DNA of 41,163 nucleotides, from assembly GCA_010015655.1 (NCBI GenBank), contig ML976656.1, forward strand, positions 10,546 through 51,708, in the 5' to 3' direction. Of the stretch, positions 23,601 to 34,780 are shown piece after piece. This stretch comes from Bimuria novae-zelandiae CBS 107.79. Lineage: Eukaryota; Ascomycota; Dothideomycetes; Pleosporales; Didymosphaeriaceae. The notes under the pieces are model-generated. The model was given only the letters and a program-made list of their open reading frames with translations. It was not told where the DNA came from and did not search any database. Position numbers and translations under genes: made by a program. The number at the start of each line of letters is the position of its first letter. Position 1 is the first letter of the stretch.

Positions 23601-24771
23601 GATATACCTGTGGCTCTAAAAGAGCTAAGGATAGTTAATTCCTTAAAAGAGGCCTTCCACGCATTCCAGAATAGGGGAAAGAAGTCGCCTTTGGTGATAG
23701 AAGCTAGGCCCTGGCTTCTATAAAGGTATCTTAATAGCTCTGCTAAGTAGGCTGTTAATAGAGGCTTGAACATTATAACATTAAGTGGCTAAAGTGTATA
23801 AGTTAAATAAGGAGGCAGGACAGCAAGCCGGATCCTATTCTAATTATAATAGTTAATAAAGTCTATAGTAATATGAGATCCGTGGCCGTCCATAATTAAA
23901 AGTTAATATAATCGTTAAGCCTTCTCTTTTATACAGCGATTAAACACCTACTTAAGCCAGGCAAGCCCGATATCGTTGTTCGTCCAGCCAGAGGATAATA
24001 AGGTAATAAAGACTTTATAATATCCTGCCTTAATATCCTCTACCCAGCTTAATTAGATGTCCTTGTTGGTAGCCTCATAGATAAGGCTTAGCGGTAAAGC
24101 TAATCCATCAGCGTAAATATATACTAGGAGCGTAATCCACGCGCGATTACTATTCTAGAGTAATGCCCTAACCTCCTTCTTCTCCCATATTCGTCTACTG
24201 AATATCCTCTTTATTCTACTAACGATACTAATTAGGACACCTTTTTTATCCATATTATAAATATAACGAGAATCTATACGATATTAATCGATCTTGCTGT
24301 GTACAAGATTAAAATAGAGGTAATATTTATCCACTAAATTAGCTTTATGGCGATTGCTGTCCATGCCGACGGTCCATTACGAGATGAGATAAATACTATA
24401 TTAGTTAATAAAGCGGGTAACTTAGCTCTCGCTGACTGGCTCCTTTGCTATCGTTAAGGCAAAATTCTATATTATCTCTCTAGTAGAAGGTATATGTCTC
24501 TCTATAAGCCTTTTAATATATCGTATAAGCTCCTGCTCTTGCTGTGGGTTAAGCTTTCGCTAATTAATTATGTTGGCTACACGCGTCGTGGTAACACCTC
24601 GGTGCCTTCGTGAGAGTGTAGATCGATTAACACTATATCTAGTAGCAATTTCTATATATAAAAAATCTTCTCCTGGTTCTCGCGATTCAATCTCACCTAT
24701 CGTAGCTTAAATTGGATCCATATTAGTAAAGTTATCGCGTATTAAAAGTAGGGAGTTTTAACGCGTTGGAT

Positions 24772-24818
24772 GTTTAGCGTGCATTGGCTAAATCCGTGCA
24801 TTGGGTGCACGGACACGT
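24772..24818. repeat. right terminal inverted repeat of the pogo-type element
   Basis: Reverse complement of 21794-21840 with two CA/TA differences, followed by the TA duplication. Confidence 0.93.
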
Positions 24819-25453
24819 TATAGATTTACTTTATCCCGCGCGCTGTCCTAGATTATCGTTCTAGCCTACTTTTACACGTTAGCCCACGCCTTATTTATGT
24901 TCCTACTAACGCTTGCCTACCCGGCCTCGCCGTCCACGGGTTCGGGGGTGGAGTCGGGTTAGTAGACCTCGAAATACTACGAACCAGCGCCTTAGGCGAA
25001 TAATCTCTGGCAATAGATGGCTTTATAACCCTACTTATTACGTAACTATATGCGCTTTCGCTCTATTTAACTGGGATAATTACCTCTACCTACTAGTAAC
25101 TAATTATGCACCTTTTACTAATGCTTCCTTATAACCTCTTTGCTTCGAAATATCTAGTAATATTAATCTAAATCTAATTAGCATATTAACCCGTCCGTAT
25201 ACACTAGCAACTAGCTAATAGGCTTAATAGTCTAACGGGGCGCCTCTAGCTCGCTAGCATACTATATTAAACTAGCCTAGCTACTAAGCTTGTCTACTAC
25301 TAGCTATGCTTCCTTGCTACTAAGCCTATAGACACGCTATAAATGGCTTCTGGCCTAGCTAAGTAAAACCCTATACCTGTATTCTTTGCATATCGCTAAT
25401 AAATGCTTAGGTAAATGTTTAAAATACTCGCTTATAATACTACTTTTTGCCAT

Positions 25454-25900
25454 AATGGCGGGCTCGACGCTGCTGCGAGTAGGTCCTAATAATAGGTCCT
25501 TATTACACTATATGGCCTTTTTAACGCGTAGAATTCTTCGCGACTTAACGCGTCTTTACTTGTGCTACGTGTTGGCCTCTATTTTAGAGCCGCCTTTAGT
25601 GTCTAATCGCTTCCTTATTATGTTTACCTTAACCCTAACGCGTAATCCTAACACCTATAACCACACGGTTTCTAGCGCTGTAAATTAGCTAGGACGTGTA
25701 ACTTAACGCGCTAAATCTATAGCCTAAATTTTAGGTTAATTAGCCTATGGGAACCTAACAAGACCGGCGAGTAAGTATTTACTAGACTTAGCCTACGTGA
25801 TAAAATATACGCATAGGAATTAGCCTAGCGCGGATATTCTATCCCTAATAAAGTTAACTATAAAACTGGACTTAGCCCTAACTCCAGTTGTAGCCCTGGG
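25454..25900. other. right-hand tail of unit D (type 2 end)
   Basis: CCCTAA-type tract (25626-25652, one C lost), shared AATT-GCCTAGCGCGGATAT block, and inverted repeat AACTGGA...TCCAGTT at 25864-25889. Its arms are the un-mutated form of the AACTAGA/TCTAGTT arms of unit B. The tail ends CCCTGGG at the junction. No gene is seen. Confidence 0.7.
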
Positions 25901-27112
25901 TTAGGGTTGGCTAACTATATATATAATAAAATTACCTTTTTTTTTATACTATCGCCTCTATCCGCTGCTAGAACAGCAACACTAGCTATATATAATATAC
26001 TACTAACTTACCTACCTTGCGTAGTAAATACTAGTAAATAATCTTAACGTCGCTACTAACGGCATACCCTTTATAGTATCTTATTATAAACACTATCTTA
26101 TCGTCCTTGATAAATATATTGCGGTGGCCCCCTTTAACTATGTTACTATGCTAGATACTTATAATCTCGGGTCCTCTGGCCGGCTATCCGCCTGTAATAT
26201 ATATTAACGCAATTAACTTCTCCCTAAATATAATTACTTAGTCTATATACTACCTAACCTCTTATAAGTTAACACCCGAACGGGTGCCTAGTTTTATAAA
26301 CTAGTCCTTAATCCGGGCGTCCTAACCAATCTACTTATATAACTACTACTCCTTGTCTACGGGCATGCGGGTGCGCTAGTCTTTTAAAAAATTCTACCCT
26401 AGTTACTTATTAGTTAGATTATCGCGCAAACTCTCTTATAGGATACTAGGAACGGGCTTAGTAGACAGGCCGTTGCTAAATAATAAATCCTCTATTAATA
26501 ATTACTAACTCTCCTCCCTTAACCCGTGCACCATGCTACGGAACTAGGCTATAATAAACTATAGCTCCTTATATAATAACTTGTCCTACCCTACTTACTC
26601 TATATAGCCGCGTAACGTTGTGTTGTAATAGATCTTTAGCCCGTACGTCTATAAATCTAATATTTACTATATGGGGCTGTGGCTACTGCGCACTATAAAC
26701 CTATTTATTATTTACTAAACCTCTATAAACACCCTTTTGGCCGGCCCTATTACTAGGTGCTGTCCCTATTACTCTTATACGTGTTATTACTATTTATATC
26801 GTTTCTTGCAAATGTATCTAACAATTCTAACGCCTACTACACTACTATAAACTAGGTAACCTTAATAATAGCTAATAAAATAGGCGGGTACTATTTGGCG
26901 CCCTTTTACCTATCTTTCTTTACCCCTAACATGGCTAATGCATATACCAACGGGCTATTATACTCTTTACGGGTAATAGACTAGCTTAATAATACAATGT
27001 AAAACGCTAAATATAATTTCTTAATACTTAATAACGCTTTACGCTTACCTATAATTTTACCCTCCTCTACCTCCTGCTTAGCCTTTATTTCCCCCACTAT
27101 ACTATCTGCGTT

Positions 27113-27373
27113 TGTTGGATAGGCTCTTACTAGTAAAAGAAAAGGAACTAAAAACGGATTATATTTAAAAATTAATTATTAATTGTTCGTTCTATCTACT
27201 AAGGAGCGAAGTACATCGCGGGGTATAGAAGCTAGTCCCATATGGGGCTTGCTCTACACATATAGTGTTTCGTAATACAATAGAGATCTCGACGACTATA
27301 AACGGGATGCTCGCTCCTCTATACACGTATTCCTTATAACACGCCCAAGGCCTTTAAAATTGTTAATCCGACA
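27113..27373 (-). repeat. copia (minus) 3' LTR
   Basis: 261 bp, TG...CA ends intact, paired with 33124-33384. Confidence 0.92.
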
Positions 27374-27479
27374 CTGGAAGTCTTTTCTTTATCGATATTA
27401 ATTATATATATAAAGGATTAAATATCTAAACTCAAATGCGCTAGGTAGAGATTGTAGGTCTCTATACTTAGCCCTTAAC

Positions 27480-30400
27480 TTAGACTATTACCTTATTGCT
27501 ATTAATAAATTGTTCTAGGGCGCGATTTGGTAATGCCATTGTAAAATCGTCCGTAGGATTGTCTTTACTATTAATCTATTAGATCTTTATAATCTCGCGG
27601 CGTTTGTATAACTGGCGTAGTGCCATGATGTTAATTATAAGGCGCTTTTTCTTAGTTGTCCCAAGCTTTACAAGGCACTCGTATAGGGAGTACGAGTCTA
27701 TATAAATAACTAAGGAAACTATAGGCAGACTAAGGCGATTTATAATTATTTATAAGGTAGTAGTAATAGTAATGCCTATGTTAAACCCGTTAACTATGCT
27801 GTAGATCTTAGAGGCTAGTACGCTCTATGTAACACGCTTACACTTTATTAAGCTATAGTGTATTACGTTACTATAGATTATAAAGGTATTATTGACATCT
27901 GTGGACTTATTAACAAGCATGAGTATAAAGCCTAGCTATAAGCTAAGGTCCTTGTTATTAGCAAAGGAGCTGTCCACGAATACTATTAGTTTAGCGTTAA
28001 TAAGGTTAACGGGTACGTAGCGTAGTCCACGGTTAAGATTCTCTATTTACTATTTAAGGCGCTTATTAAGCGCCTTAATATCCTTATCTAAAGGTTGCTA
28101 CGCTTAAGCTGCCACGAACAAGTTAAAAGACGCTTTTAATTAATATGTTAATACGATGTACGCCTCGCGAGCGCGCTATTTAGTATACTATTACGCGCGA
28201 TTAAGAGTATTAATATTAATAAGCTTAATCTTTTCTCCTTATCCCTTTTACTTAAGGTTTAAGATCGCTTTACCATTTTCTATTTTAAGCGTATAACTAT
28301 TAAAGTCTAGTTGCACGCCTAGCGTTAGGATAGTCTTTAGCTTTAATTAGAACTATGCGTCCTCGAGCTTTTTCTCTTTAAGCGATAAGAATATAGCTAT
28401 CTTAAGTATAAGGGTATTGTTAGTCTGCATGCCGATAAGTCCGAAGGCGTCTACGTCTCTGTTTATAACTAATAAGTAAGGGTTGTACGTTAATATAGAC
28501 ATGTCTAATTACTTATAATAGTGTCCGTGGTACGTTATCTACTAATAAACCCCTACCTTCGCGATCCTGTATAGCGGTTTAATTACGTGAAGCAGCGTGC
28601 CTTCTAGATATTTTAATACTAGTTTTAAGGGGAGATGTGCGAGAATCGTCCTTTAGAAATTTATCTACGCTTAAGAATATGCCTGCGTTATATCGCGTAG
28701 CTTAATAGTTATCTTACGTTGTATAAGTTCGGGCGCTAGGGCCATAATTAGACACTAACTATAGCGTTAAATAATTAGAGACTATGATAAGATAGCTTCC
28801 TTACCATAGTCCTGGTAGCCTTAGATAACTAGACAGGATTTCTTGTAGGGCTTAGTTATTTTTCCTTTAACCTCTCGTATAAGACGTAATTTAAAAATTT
28901 AGATCCTGCCGTGCAATTCCTTATTGTATAGTTTAAACTCGAACACTCTACGGCCTACGAGGTTACTAATCTCTTAATTATTAGACGCCTTAAAGGGTGC
29001 GCCTAGGGTCGTAATAACCCTATTATTACGTAGCTTAATCGCTAGCTTATAGTTGGCCTCCTCCTTCTCTGTTATGTACACATTCGCCTTATGCTTATTT
29101 TTTAATCCTAGAGGATGGCCTCTCTTGCGCGGTTACGCTGCCATAGGTACTTTTATATCTATAGGTGGCTTATGTAGTGCGTGTGGCGCATTAGGGTCAC
29201 TCTAGAGGTAGTCTAGTCTATAGTATGGCTTAATAACAGTTAATCTGAATGTTGTTAGACTATTAATTATGTTAATAGTAACGTTATGGCCGTCTATGCT
29301 GGCGATTTTATATAGGCCATTCTAGCCGTTACTTTCTCTCTAAATTAAAACCTCGCTTTGTAGCGGGAGTGCGAGTACGTCTTTAGAAGCAGGTCTATTT
29401 TAGGTGTTTAGGGCGTTTATAACCTAGCGCTCTGTAGCAATTTTACGTAAGATTTTTATTGCCTTTTAAATGGCCTTACTACGCTTAACTATTAATGGTA
29501 ACGGCGGTAACTCTATTATTATATGTGGGTACGCCCTAAAGACTAGCAAAGTTAAGACTAGCCCGTTAGGGCTAGCTATATTATTAATAGCTTTTATAGC
29601 TATCTAGAGGATTGCTTCGTTGGATATAGTGCTAGCGAGCTTAATATAAAGTATATCCCATACGCGGCGTAGGGGCGTATAATACCTCTTAGTCTTACCT
29701 ATAGACTAGTGCGCCTCCGTAGGCACTTATTTACACGTTACTCTTATAATCTTTACCTTAGAATAGAACTCTACGCTCGCGAAGTTAGTGCCTATATTAT
29801 GTGTAATAATATCTGGCGGGCCTTAGTAGGTATTAATCTATAATATCTATAGTGCCTGCCACGTCTCCTTAGCCAAAATAGCGCTAAGGAACTTCGCGCC
29901 TTAAAACGTAGTAGACTTATTAACCACGTATAGTATGGGCTTATTGCCTAGGTACATTACGTTAATAAGGATTTTATAGTTAAAGTAGCGATTGTCTTTA
30001 AGGGTGAACTTAAATCGGCGCGGCGCGGAGCTATTTAGTTAATAATAATAATAGAACTTCGTGATTTCCTCGAGAGTTCTTTCTTTAAAGTCGTTGTGAC
30101 TGGCGTTCTTTAATAGCTTAATAAGTTATATAATAGCTAGGTGCCCGAACCGGCAATGTAGCCATCTTAACTTAGTTTCTATTAGAAACATTATTACGCG
30201 CTCTCTCTTATTAAGATAGAACCACGGATGTCCCCATTTATAGATTACTGGGGTGCGGTGTTCTCCTTGTACGAGCTTATTTATGGTGTTATTAAAATAG
30301 ACATTTAACCTGTCTATATCCGCAAGGCATAGTAGGAACGGTATGAGCGCTTTAAGTATCTTAAAATTAATTTTCCTAATCTTTATAGAGACCTGCGCAG

Positions 30401-32900
30401 TGCTAATAGACGTGGTAACACTACCCTTACTAAATTTAATAGACGCTTTTTCTACCGTAAATATGTTTATCGTAACTATTAGGTCTTCTCGTGTTAGCGC
30501 GAGGTATTGTTCCCTGCCAATCGTGGATATATTGGCGGCGCTAGTATTAGGCAGGATTCCCTAGTACACGGATCGCGCGTATTAGTCCTTAATAAGAAAC
30601 TATAACGCTGGCGTTAATAGTGCGCGTCTACTATAAATATTGTCGCTAGAGATATAGTGCAGGAATGCTTAATCTGCGAGGTATTATTCCTTAAAGAATT
30701 ATTATTTAACGTACGTGGCTATAACACTATTATTATTATCCTTATCCTCGTAGACTTCCTCTTTGCTCTAGCCTTCTTAGTTATACTAGGTCGCGTGTTT
30801 AATTCCTTCATACTCCGCAAGGTACACGGAGAAGTCTATAGGCAATTATGTGTCTATAAAGTAATATATAGAAAAGAACTACGCGCAGGCGGCCTTACGT
30901 TCTTTATTTATATAGTTAGTCGACTAGTAGCCTTCCTTCTAGTAGATAAAACACTTCTTCTTCTAGCGTAACGTGAATCCACGTGCGCTATTATGGCTAT
31001 TAAAGCGCTAACTACCTCTATTACTTGCTTAGCCTCCTTAGAATCTATCGCTAAATCTACTTCCGCCTCTAAATCCTCCTCTAAATCTACCTCTAAATCC
31101 CCCTCTAAATCCCCCTCGATCTCTTCTATTACTATTATAGTGGCGGTCTAGGTAGTACTAGTCCTCTATAAGCGTCTTACTCCCTATTAGTATTTATGTC
31201 ATGTGCTAACGTGCAAGGTGCGTCTTAATTATAAACTATAAATCTAAAAAGAGTTCTTTGCAGATTATGGCTAGCTTAAAGAGTGCTATTTTAAGTTCTA
31301 GAACTCTACGGCACGCGTTAATAATAGTTATACGTAGGGTATTCTTACCCTTAAAGTTCTTACTAAGCGCGCGTTAGCATAACTATAGCTTATTAAATAA
31401 GATCTATAGCACCTTATATAAGCCCTTATTAGGGTTCTTCGTGCGCGTACAGGCGAAGGTTGTAGTTATTTAGTTTGTATAATAGTGTTAATAGTAGACG
31501 TCATGGTTAAAGTGGTTCTTAATCGCCGTGTACGTATTAGAAAAGCTATCGCCTTTGTCTATAACTTGTATATAGAATATCTCTACTCGCCTTATAAGAA
31601 TACGAGGAAACATAGCATGGAACTACTCTTCGTGGATATTCACCTGCTAATAGATACTAAAGAAGATCTTAATTTTATTATTAAGTAGATTATACGCGTC
31701 TCTCGTGTATTTCTTACTATTATCCTAGAGCTTAGAGAACTGCGTGATTGTATTAGCATTAAGTTAATTATTACGGGACTAGCGCGGCGGCAGCGTCTTA
31801 TACGGGTTATATAGTAGCTTAGGTAGTCTGCTAGATACACCGTTTATAGGTTATTATAAAAACGGCGTGATTTCGCGATATATAATTGCTGGCGGCCGTG
31901 CCTACGTTTATAATCGCTATTACTATGATTGCGCGCCTTATTCTTACTATTATCGAGACTAAGGTCCTCTAAGCGCACTACTTATAAAGGGCGGTTATTA
32001 ACTATTAGTACTCTATTTTATTATTTAGGTTTCCTCTATCTGGTGCACTAGTTATAGCCCTTATATTTTAAATTAATTTTAAGCGTTATATTCCACTCTA
32101 TGCTACTTGCCTTGCTATAAGTGCTTTAACTATTACTTATCTTGCTACGAGTGCTCTGGCTGCTACGGCTGTAGCTATAACTACGATGCATGTGTACTAG
32201 CTAGCGGGCTATTCTGCTATAGTTATTACTTAGTTATAGGAGATATCTATTATGTGTTCTGCTAGCGCTTGTATGCCTTTAATCGTTGGTCAAATATCGT
32301 GGCTTGGAATTCTATAGGGTCCCATTCAGGAACGTTCTCTATAGTTAACAGATTATATAGAGAATTAGCAAGCCTGGCGCGGTTATTGCCTGTGTAGACT
32401 CCTCTATGCTATAGGACCGTCTTTAGAGACTTTAATGTACCGCGGTTAACCTTAAGAAATAGCTCTTTTGTCTATCCTTTAAAATTATAATAGTAATCTA
32501 CAAAGAGGTTATCGTCCCAGACTATTACTACATTATAATTATAAATAATTTTAGTAACCTAGGTTATTACGTGTGTCTCGTTTACGTCTGCCGGTGCAGG
32601 TGTATCCTAGAGAAATGTGTTAATAACATCTAGCGCCACTAAATATGGGTAGTCTCCTATAAGGTGTTAGGTAGTAAATTTAGCCTAGATAGAAGTGGCT
32701 TCCCCGTGTTTACTTAAGCCATGCTCTAACTAATTATCGCGTAGTTAAGCTTAAGCTTAAGTATTAGTATTGCCTGCTACGCTATCGCTACTCTAGTTAT
32801 CTACTATGGTACTAGCGAGTGTTAACTCGTTATCGTTGTGGTTATCTCGTTAGTTAGTCGTTTCTAACGTGTGTTGGTGTACGTAACTTAGTCGTCTAGA
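27480..32900 (-). pseudogene. copia (minus) gag-pol polyprotein
   Basis: A single ancestral frame covers gag to RNase H; codon positions checked at 32324, 29957, 28424 and 27626 agree. Gag-like blocks include PYLVALDVINTFL near 32645 and VPEWDPIEFQATIFDQRLKA near 32330. Integrase region: KWGHPWFYLNKRER, LRWLHCRFGHLA near 30165, INVMYLGNKPILYVV near 29965, PPDIITHNIGTNFASVEF near 29800; both expected catalytic aspartates read N. Reverse transcriptase: LRDITQAY near 28700, then MQTNNTL at about 28433-28413, where this fungal clade has QTDDT instead of YVDD, so both active-site aspartates are lost. RNase H: YVPVNLINAKLIVFVDSSFANN, KRVT, then VLASKIYSIVNGFNIG and IYIDSYSLYECLVKLGTT. The start codon is not resolved. 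Stops are TAG/TAA. Confidence 0.85.
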
Positions 32901-33095
32901 AACGTTTATACGGTAAATCGTAATGTATTACTAACGCGCTCTATGTCCGCGGATTAGCCTAAACTAGTAGCTTTAGAGGTTAGTTAAGAGTGCTTCGTGT
33001 TATCTCTACCTTGCTCTATTCTTAGCATATTCTACATTGACCCGAGATTTCTTACGTTGGGCTATTAATAGTCTGTCTCTTCTACCTTGCTGTCT

Positions 33096-33116
33096 GTGAT
33101 TGCCTTAAGCAATCAC
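33096..33116. repeat. inverted repeat at the 5' LTR boundary
   Basis: GTGATTGC and GCAATCAC are separated by CTTAA, ending 7 bases before the LTR at 33124. This is where a primer-binding site would be. Its role is unknown. Confidence 0.6.
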
Positions 33117-33123
33117 TAATTAG

Positions 33124-33384
33124 TGTTAGATAGACTCTTACTAGTAAAAGGAAAGAAACTAAAAACGGATTATATTTAAAAATTAATTATTAATTGTTTA
33201 TTCTATCTACTAAGGAGCGAAGTACATCGCGGGGTATAAAAGCTAGTCCTATATGGGGCTTGCTCTACACATATAGTGTTTCGTAATATAATAGAGGTCT
33301 TGACGACTATTAACGGGATGCTCGCTCCTCTACACACGCATTTTTTATAACACGCCTGAGGCCTTTAAGATTATTAATCCGATA
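33124..33384 (-). repeat. copia (minus) 5' LTR
   Basis: 261 bp, the same length as the 3' LTR. The end reads GATA where the partner has GACA. Followed by the duplication GCGTT. Confidence 0.92.
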
Positions 33385-34478
33385 GCGTTATTTATTATTA
33401 CCTTATCTACCTCTCTATTTTTTATTTCTTCTATCTCTTCCTCCTCTTTTGCCTCTACCGCTCCTTCTACTACCTTTACTAAAGCCTCCCACGCCTCGCG
33501 CTACTACTAGATAAACTAGTATATAGGGCTCTTCTACGCGTGCGCTTATTACGTTTACTAAAAAAATATTAATATCTACTTCTATGGCCAGGTATAGTTA
33601 CTAACTACCTTCTTATTTATATATAGCTATAATGGCGTGAACCGCGTTTAGTGCTTCTCCGTTTGGATTGCTTTTAATCGCACGAATATCCCTGTGTAAT
33701 AGATAATAGACGCCTGGCTAAACTACGCCAACCTATCTATAGCCTTCTATATAGTGGCTGCTATAGGCTCCTCTTTAGCTTTAGGCTCTTCTACGCTTAC
33801 TAATAATTTAGGCTACTCTATACCTACTAAATATAGTATTTACCTAGTTTACTTTAGTTACGAATTTACTTTATCTTGCGCGCTATCCTAAATTATTATT
33901 CTAGCCTATTTCTGCACGTTGGCCCACGCCTTGTCTATATTTCTACTAATGCTTACCCACCCAGCCTTACCGTCCACAGGTTCGGGGGTGGAGTTGGGTT
34001 AGTAGACCTCGAAATACTGCGAACTAGCGCCTTGGGCGAATAATCTCTAGCAATAGACGGCTTTATAACCCTACTTATTACGTAACTATATGCGCTTTTA
34101 CTCTATTTAACTAGGACGACTACCTCTACCTGCTAGTAACTAATTATGCACCTTTTACTAATGCTTTCTTATAACCTCTTTACTTCGAAATATCTAGTAA
34201 TATTAATCTAGATCTAATTGGCACATTAACCCGTCCGTATATACTAGTAACTGGCTAATAGGCTTAATAGTCTAACGAGGCGCCTCTAGCTCGCCGGCAT
34301 ACTGTATTAAACCAGCCTAGCTATTAAGCTTATCTACTACTAGCTATACTTCCTTACTACTAAGCCTATAGACACGCTATAAATAGCTTCTAGCCTGGCT
34401 AGGTAAAACCCCGTACCTGCATTCTTTGCATATCGCTAATAAATGCTTAGGTAAATATTTAAAATACTCGCTTATAAT

Positions 34479-34729
34479 TATCCGATTACATGGCCCCTTG
34501 CACACACGAAGGTAGCTGGCGTAACCCTATACAAAGAGACTTTGCCAGTAGTCCGGTTCATCCGCACGATTCCGGGCGGGATAAAGGGCGACTCTCCTTA
34601 CTTAACGGAAATAGATTAGCGTCTTAACATGAGACGTAAGGATAAAAGAGCCTTACATTCTTGCAAAGACATATAAAAAGAAGAATTAATTACTTTTCCA
34701 TCTTATTAAAAACACCCTTTAATCTAATA
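34479..34729 (+). repeat. copia (plus) 5' LTR
   Basis: 251 bp. It begins TATCCGATTACATGG (TG turned to TA) and ends AATCTAATA. It retains CpA-rich words such as CACACACGAAGG, so it is hardly RIP-affected. Confidence 0.92.
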
Positions 34730-34780
34730 ATTAAGAGTCTCACTGCCTTAACTAATACTACCTTAATTAAGCCAATCACA

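Larger units (their letters stand above)
21946..24721 (-). pseudogene. pogo/Fot1-type DDE transposase, split by an insertion
   Basis: This is a cut-and-paste transposase. The start ATG at 24721 opens MDPI, followed by an N-terminal helix-turn-helix region (GEIESREPGEDF, IATRYSVNRSTLSRRHRG) and a Tc5/CENP-B-like DNA-binding segment (NPQQEQELIRYIKRL, PSTREI). The catalytic DDE domain shows NMDKKGV near 24255, YADGLALPLSLIYEAT, GWTNNDIGLAWLK, MDGHGSH near 23900 and LPPYLTYTL, then MFKPLLTAYLAELLRYLYRS. A lysine-rich C-terminus follows (QQEKRAVREAAKKAKEKEKA near 22220). A 916-bp insertion splits the frame after SPPDPYP. Subtracting it leaves 1,860 bases, exactly 620 codons including the stop. Stops inside are TAG/TAA and fewer than in the helicase copies. 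Confidence 0.9.
21794..24818 (-). mobile_element. Tc1/mariner, pogo/Fot1-type DNA transposon, 3,025 bp
   Basis: Its 47-bp terminal inverted repeats (21794-21840 and 24772-24818) differ at only two positions, both CA/TA, and begin ACGTGTCCGTGCACC. TA target duplications flank it (21792-21793 and 24819-24820); the empty site in the other TLH copies reads AGCTACGGATTT. Within each end lies a further inverted repeat, CCGTGCA...TGCACGG. The transposase is on the minus strand. The element is about 0.9 kb longer than the usual size because of an internal insertion at 22685-23600; without it the length is 2,109 bp. Confidence 0.93.
20109..25453 (-). pseudogene. TLH helicase, copy D (truncated, split by a pogo-type transposon)
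   Basis: The 3' truncation is at the same internal TTAGGG site as copies B and E, so only the N-terminal and central regions remain. A 3,025-bp Tc1/mariner element interrupts it at a TA. The start codon ATG is preserved here (CAT at 25451-25453 on the plus strand) and supports the start chosen for all copies: MAKSS, then EYF, then the CKEC zinc ligands. It is type 2 by tail and acidic segment. It has many TAG/TAA stops. Without the insertion the unit from junction to tail end is about 2.76 kb, matching B and E. Confidence 0.85.
27113..33384 (-). mobile_element. Ty1/copia LTR retrotransposon, minus strand, RIP-inactivated
   Basis: Full-length element of 6,272 bp with two 261-bp LTRs (TGTTGGAT...CCGACA and TGTTAGAT...CCGATA) and the target duplication GCGTT (27108-27112, 33385-33389). 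Integrase lies before reverse transcriptase along the minus strand, which is copia order. An A/G-rich tract, AAAGAAAAGA on the minus strand, lies just before the 3' LTR. Beside the 5' LTR an inverted repeat GTGATTGC-CTTAA-GCAATCAC (33096-33116) occupies the primer-binding-site region. Confidence 0.92.

Noticed and set aside
30343..31688. Several plus-strand frames of 67-104 codons
   Set aside because: They lie antisense to the gag and integrase regions of the minus-strand copia element, have no recognisable domains, and are hydrophobic as expected for antisense frames.
31640..31840. 66-codon minus-strand frame
   Set aside because: It is in a different frame from the copia gag (LNANTITQFSKL...), which reads through the same bases.
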